Source of the DNA: Streptomyces sp. B21-083
GTDB taxonomy: Bacteria; Actinomycetota; Actinomycetes; Streptomycetales; Streptomycetaceae
Reading direction: 5' to 3'
Length of the DNA stretch: 64,000 nt
Assembly: GCF_036898825.1 (NCBI RefSeq)
Contig: NZ_JARUND010000001.1
Span: forward strand, 2,666,001 to 2,730,000
Under the pieces are notes generated by a model. The model was not told the DNA's origin, ran no database searches, and worked only from the letters and a program-made list of their open reading frames with translations. Positions 63,101-64,000 of this stretch are shown in pieces. How positions within the stretch are numbered: the first letter of the stretch is position 1; each line of letters starts with the position of its first letter. The position numbers and the translations under genes were made by a program.

Positions 63101-63373
63101 GCGCTGGCCCTTGCCCCGGGGGGCCTTGGAGGACGCGAAGGTGTGCAGGCGGGCGTCGGCCACCTGGGCGACCACGGTCACGTGCTCGTCCATGGGGAGG
63201 TCGGCCAGGTGGGTGAGCTGGCCCCGCTCCTCGTATCTGCGCGGATAGTGGTGCAGGAGGTCGCCGACGGTGTGCAGGCCGAGGTGCTCGGCCATCACCT
63301 TCGCGGTGGCGGGGCCGAGCACTGACTTCAGCTGTTGTTTCAGGGGTTCTTCCAGTGCGGGCACGAGATCCAT
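60131..63373 (-). CDS. recG: ATP-dependent DNA helicase RecG precursor, interrupted by an intein
   Basis: The 1080-residue precursor starts at ATG 63373. The RecG parts are the wedge/OB region ('YEERGQLTHLADLPMDEHVT', 'FFGHGVHKPHKEL') and the helicase: motif I 'GEVGSGK(T)', motif Ia 'MLAPTEVLAQQHH', motif II 'LVVVDEQHRFG', motif III 'LLVMTATPIPRTVAM', and 'ATTVIEVGVNVPNATAMVI'/'QLRGRVGRGSAAG'. Between Lys314 and Thr653 a 338-residue intein splits the P-loop. Without it RecG is 742 residues, the normal size. RecG remodels stalled forks and branched DNA. The helicase cannot bind ATP until the intein is spliced out. It is the furthest-upstream gene of the recG-rsmD-coaD row. Confidence 0.95.
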   Translation of the reverse strand: MDLVPALEEPLKQQLKSVLGPATAKVMAEHLGLHTVGDLLHHYPRRYEERGQLTHLADLPMDEHVTVVAQVADARLHTFASSKAPRGKGQRLEVTITDGSGRIQLVFFGHGVHKPHKELLPGTRALFAGKVSVFNRRLQLAHPAYELLRGDTDEAAEAVDSWAGALIPMYPATAKLESWKIAKSVQTVLLSAQDAVDPLPPSLREGRGLATLPEALLKIHRPHTKADIEEARTRLKWDEAFVLQVALARRRHADAQLPAVPRKPSPDGILTAFDAKLPFTLTEGQQKVSKEIFDDLAAEHPMHRLLQGEVGSGKAQPLDSLVLTPVGFRRMGDLRVGDEIVVPNGEIALIDGLFPQGERDVWRLVLSDGSSVESDDEHLWIVGTSCGWHRGQAPKVMTTREIRLDTFKANGSSKWYLPAVTPVDLGDDCGLPLDPYLFGLLLGDGSFRHNLRLSTVDAEIRDAAATAVAPECRLVPVSGSRCDYTIQLTRRAGGVRNPVIQAAQDLNLWGVTSHGKFIPDEFKNTSIKNRLAVLQGLMDTDGTVDKGGLSISFCSASRRLAEDVAWLVRSLGGRARILPRRAAFNVFVSLPDMYAPFRLRRKAERVSPRPKYNTFRRGIRAVEHVGRKPVQCISVAHPSHAYVTDNFTVTHNTMVALRAMLAVVDAGGQAAMLAPTEVLAQQHHRSITEMMGELAQGGMLGGADKATKVVLLTGSMGTAARRQALLDLVTGEAGLVIGTHALIEDKVQFHDLGLVVVDEQHRFGVEQRDALRGKGKQPPHLLVMTATPIPRTVAMTVFGDLETSVLDQLPAGRSPIASHVVPAADKPHFLARAWERVREEVGNGHQAYVVCPRIGDEEDDPKKAGKKKSAEDEAEKRPPLAVVEVAEQLTRGPLQGLRVEILHGRMHPDDKDAVMRRFAAGETDVLVATTVIEVGVNVPNATAMVIMDADRFGVSQLHQLRGRVGRGSAAGLCLLVSEMPEASPARQRLNSVAATLDGFELSRIDLEQRREGDVLGQAQSGARTSLRMLTVIDDEEIIAEAREEGAAVVAADPDLNNLPGLRTALDALLDEEREQYLDKG
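61418..62431 (-). mobile_element. Class 3 intein with LAGLIDADG homing endonuclease in RecG P-loop
   Basis: 338 residues in frame, residues 315-652 of the precursor. The first residue is Ala (not Cys/Ser), 'AQPLDSLVLTPVGFRRMGDL'. Block B 'DDEHLWIVG' has His64 and Trp66. Block F 'KPVQCISVAHPSHAYV' has Cys318. Block G ends 'TVTHN' with Thr336, His337, Asn338; the +1 extein residue is Thr. Trp/Cys/Thr with non-nucleophilic residue 1 is the class 3 signature, first defined in mycobacteriophage DnaB inteins. Two LAGLIDADG motifs, 'LFGLLLGDG' (123-131) and 'LQGLMDTDG' (220-228), keep their acidic residues, so the endonuclease may be active. GC in three 60-base lines I counted was 62, 53 and 60%, against 72% in a flanking recG line. 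Confidence 0.93.
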
Positions 63374-63545
63374 TGCACACCACGCCACTGACATTGCCGT
63401 ATACGTACTCAGAATCCGCTGGTCAGACGGCTCGTTCCGGGCCTAGGATGGCGCGCCCCCGGCCATCCCCGCGGTCACCGCCTCACCGGGACCGCCCGAC
63501 CCCGCGCCGTCGCCAGAACCTGGTCCCCCCTCCGGCGCTGCGACG

Positions 63546-64000
63546 ATGGACTCCCAGACCTCACAGTCATCCCAGGCACCCCAGTCCCCGCATACGTTCC
63601 AGGTCGACCTGCGCGGCCTCGTGGACCTGCTCTCCCATCACCTCTACTCCAGCCCCAGGGTCTATCTGCGCGAGCTGCTGCAGAACGCCGTGGACGCGAT
63701 CACGGCCCGGCGCGCCGAGCAGCCCGACGCCCCTGCGCGGGTGCGGCTGTACGCGGAGGGCGGCACCCTGCGGGTCGAGGACTCCGGGGTCGGTCTCACC
63801 GAGGCGGACGTGCACAACCTCCTCGCGACCATCGGCCGCAGTTCCAAGCGGGCGGATCCGGGCGGCATCCAGGAAGCGCGTTCGGAGTTCCTCGGCCAGT
63901 TCGGCATCGGGCTGCTGGCCTGTTTCGTCGTGGCCGAGCGGATCAGGGTCGTCAGCCGCAGTGCCCGTACGCCGGACGCGCCGCCCGTGGAGTGGACGGC
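63546..64000 (+). CDS. Hsp90-family (HtpG-like) protein, N-terminal part (cut by window edge)
   Basis: The visible 151 residues start at ATG 63546 and continue past the window. They form a GHKL ATPase domain: 'SPRVYLRELLQNAVDAITAR' (N-box Glu/Asn), 'LRVEDSGVGLTEADVHNLLA' (G1 box DxGxG), 'TIGRSSKR' and 'FLGQFGIGLLACFVVAERI' (G2 box). It is Hsp90-like but shorter in its N-terminal stretch than HtpG of E. coli and has a Ser/Gln-rich start. It is a stand-alone gene divergent from recG. The substrate is unknown. Confidence 0.85.
   Translation, partial: MDSQTSQSSQAPQSPHTFQVDLRGLVDLLSHHLYSSPRVYLRELLQNAVDAITARRAEQPDAPARVRLYAEGGTLRVEDSGVGLTEADVHNLLATIGRSSKRADPGGIQEARSEFLGQFGIGLLACFVVAERIRVVSRSARTPDAPPVEWT

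Overview
This is a contiguous piece of a Streptomyces chromosome. The base composition is very GC-rich with strong third-position G/C. Several marker genes are specific to the group: a WhiG-type sporulation sigma factor, an NsdA-type regulator, four consecutive signal peptidase genes, and a class E sortase substrate ending in LAETG. Gene order runs colinear, as I remember it, with the S. coelicolor segment from the rnc/recG region to rpsB and beyond. It is a core housekeeping segment with almost no mobile DNA. I saw no rRNA, tRNA, CRISPR array or insertion sequence.

Layout. 1-6.6 kb: the end of an Lrp/AsnC regulator, a class III aminotransferase, an ABC transporter pair, a VOC protein, a LOG-family protein and an LAETG wall protein. 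6.8-10.8 kb (minus): a thiamine transporter thiBPQ behind a TPP riboswitch. 10.8-17.5 kb (minus): rlmN, an unknown helical protein, cdsA, frr, pyrH, tsf, rpsB. 17.7-25.2 kb: an M23 peptidase, a TetR regulator, whiG, dprA, comM, yraN, a DUF2469 protein and a NUDIX hydrolase. 24.5-28 kb: four type I signal peptidases. 28-30.7 kb: rplS, trmD, rimM, khpA, rpsP. 31-36 kb: a SprT-like protein, a eukaryote/archaeal-type proS, a methyltransferase and ffh. 36.2-40.4 kb: the nitrogen operon amtB-glnK-glnD with a well-formed GlnR box. 40.8-47.5 kb: nsdA, a Prim-Pol-like protein, ftsY, an LLM oxidoreductase and glcP. 47.7-53.1 kb: smc, a 67-residue coiled-coil protein, acyP. 53.2-60 kb: a CAP-domain protein, an HxlR regulator, mutM, rnc, rpmF, a DUF177 protein, a coiled-coil division-type protein, coaD, rsmD. 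60.1-64 kb: recG and the start of an Hsp90-family gene.

How the genes fit together. The window holds most of the export machinery's core: Ffh and its receptor FtsY deliver preproteins, and four signal peptidases process them. It also holds a translation set (S2, EF-Ts, RRF, L19, S16, L32, RimM, TrmD, RlmN, RsmD, ProRS). Chromosome maintenance is represented by Smc, RecG, DprA and MutM.

The most striking observation is that recG is interrupted at its P-loop by a 338-residue in-frame intein (61418-62431). It starts with Ala rather than Cys, carries the Trp/Cys/Thr signature of class 3 inteins, contains two LAGLIDADG endonuclease motifs, and has clearly lower GC than its surroundings. Second-rank observations are a ~225-residue low-complexity insertion in the Smc hinge, twin 17-bp palindromes 63 bp apart before glcP, several DnaA-box-like 9-mers in intergenic regions, a division-type protein with a Q/Y-rich tail, and long hairpins inside ribosomal-protein gene clusters.
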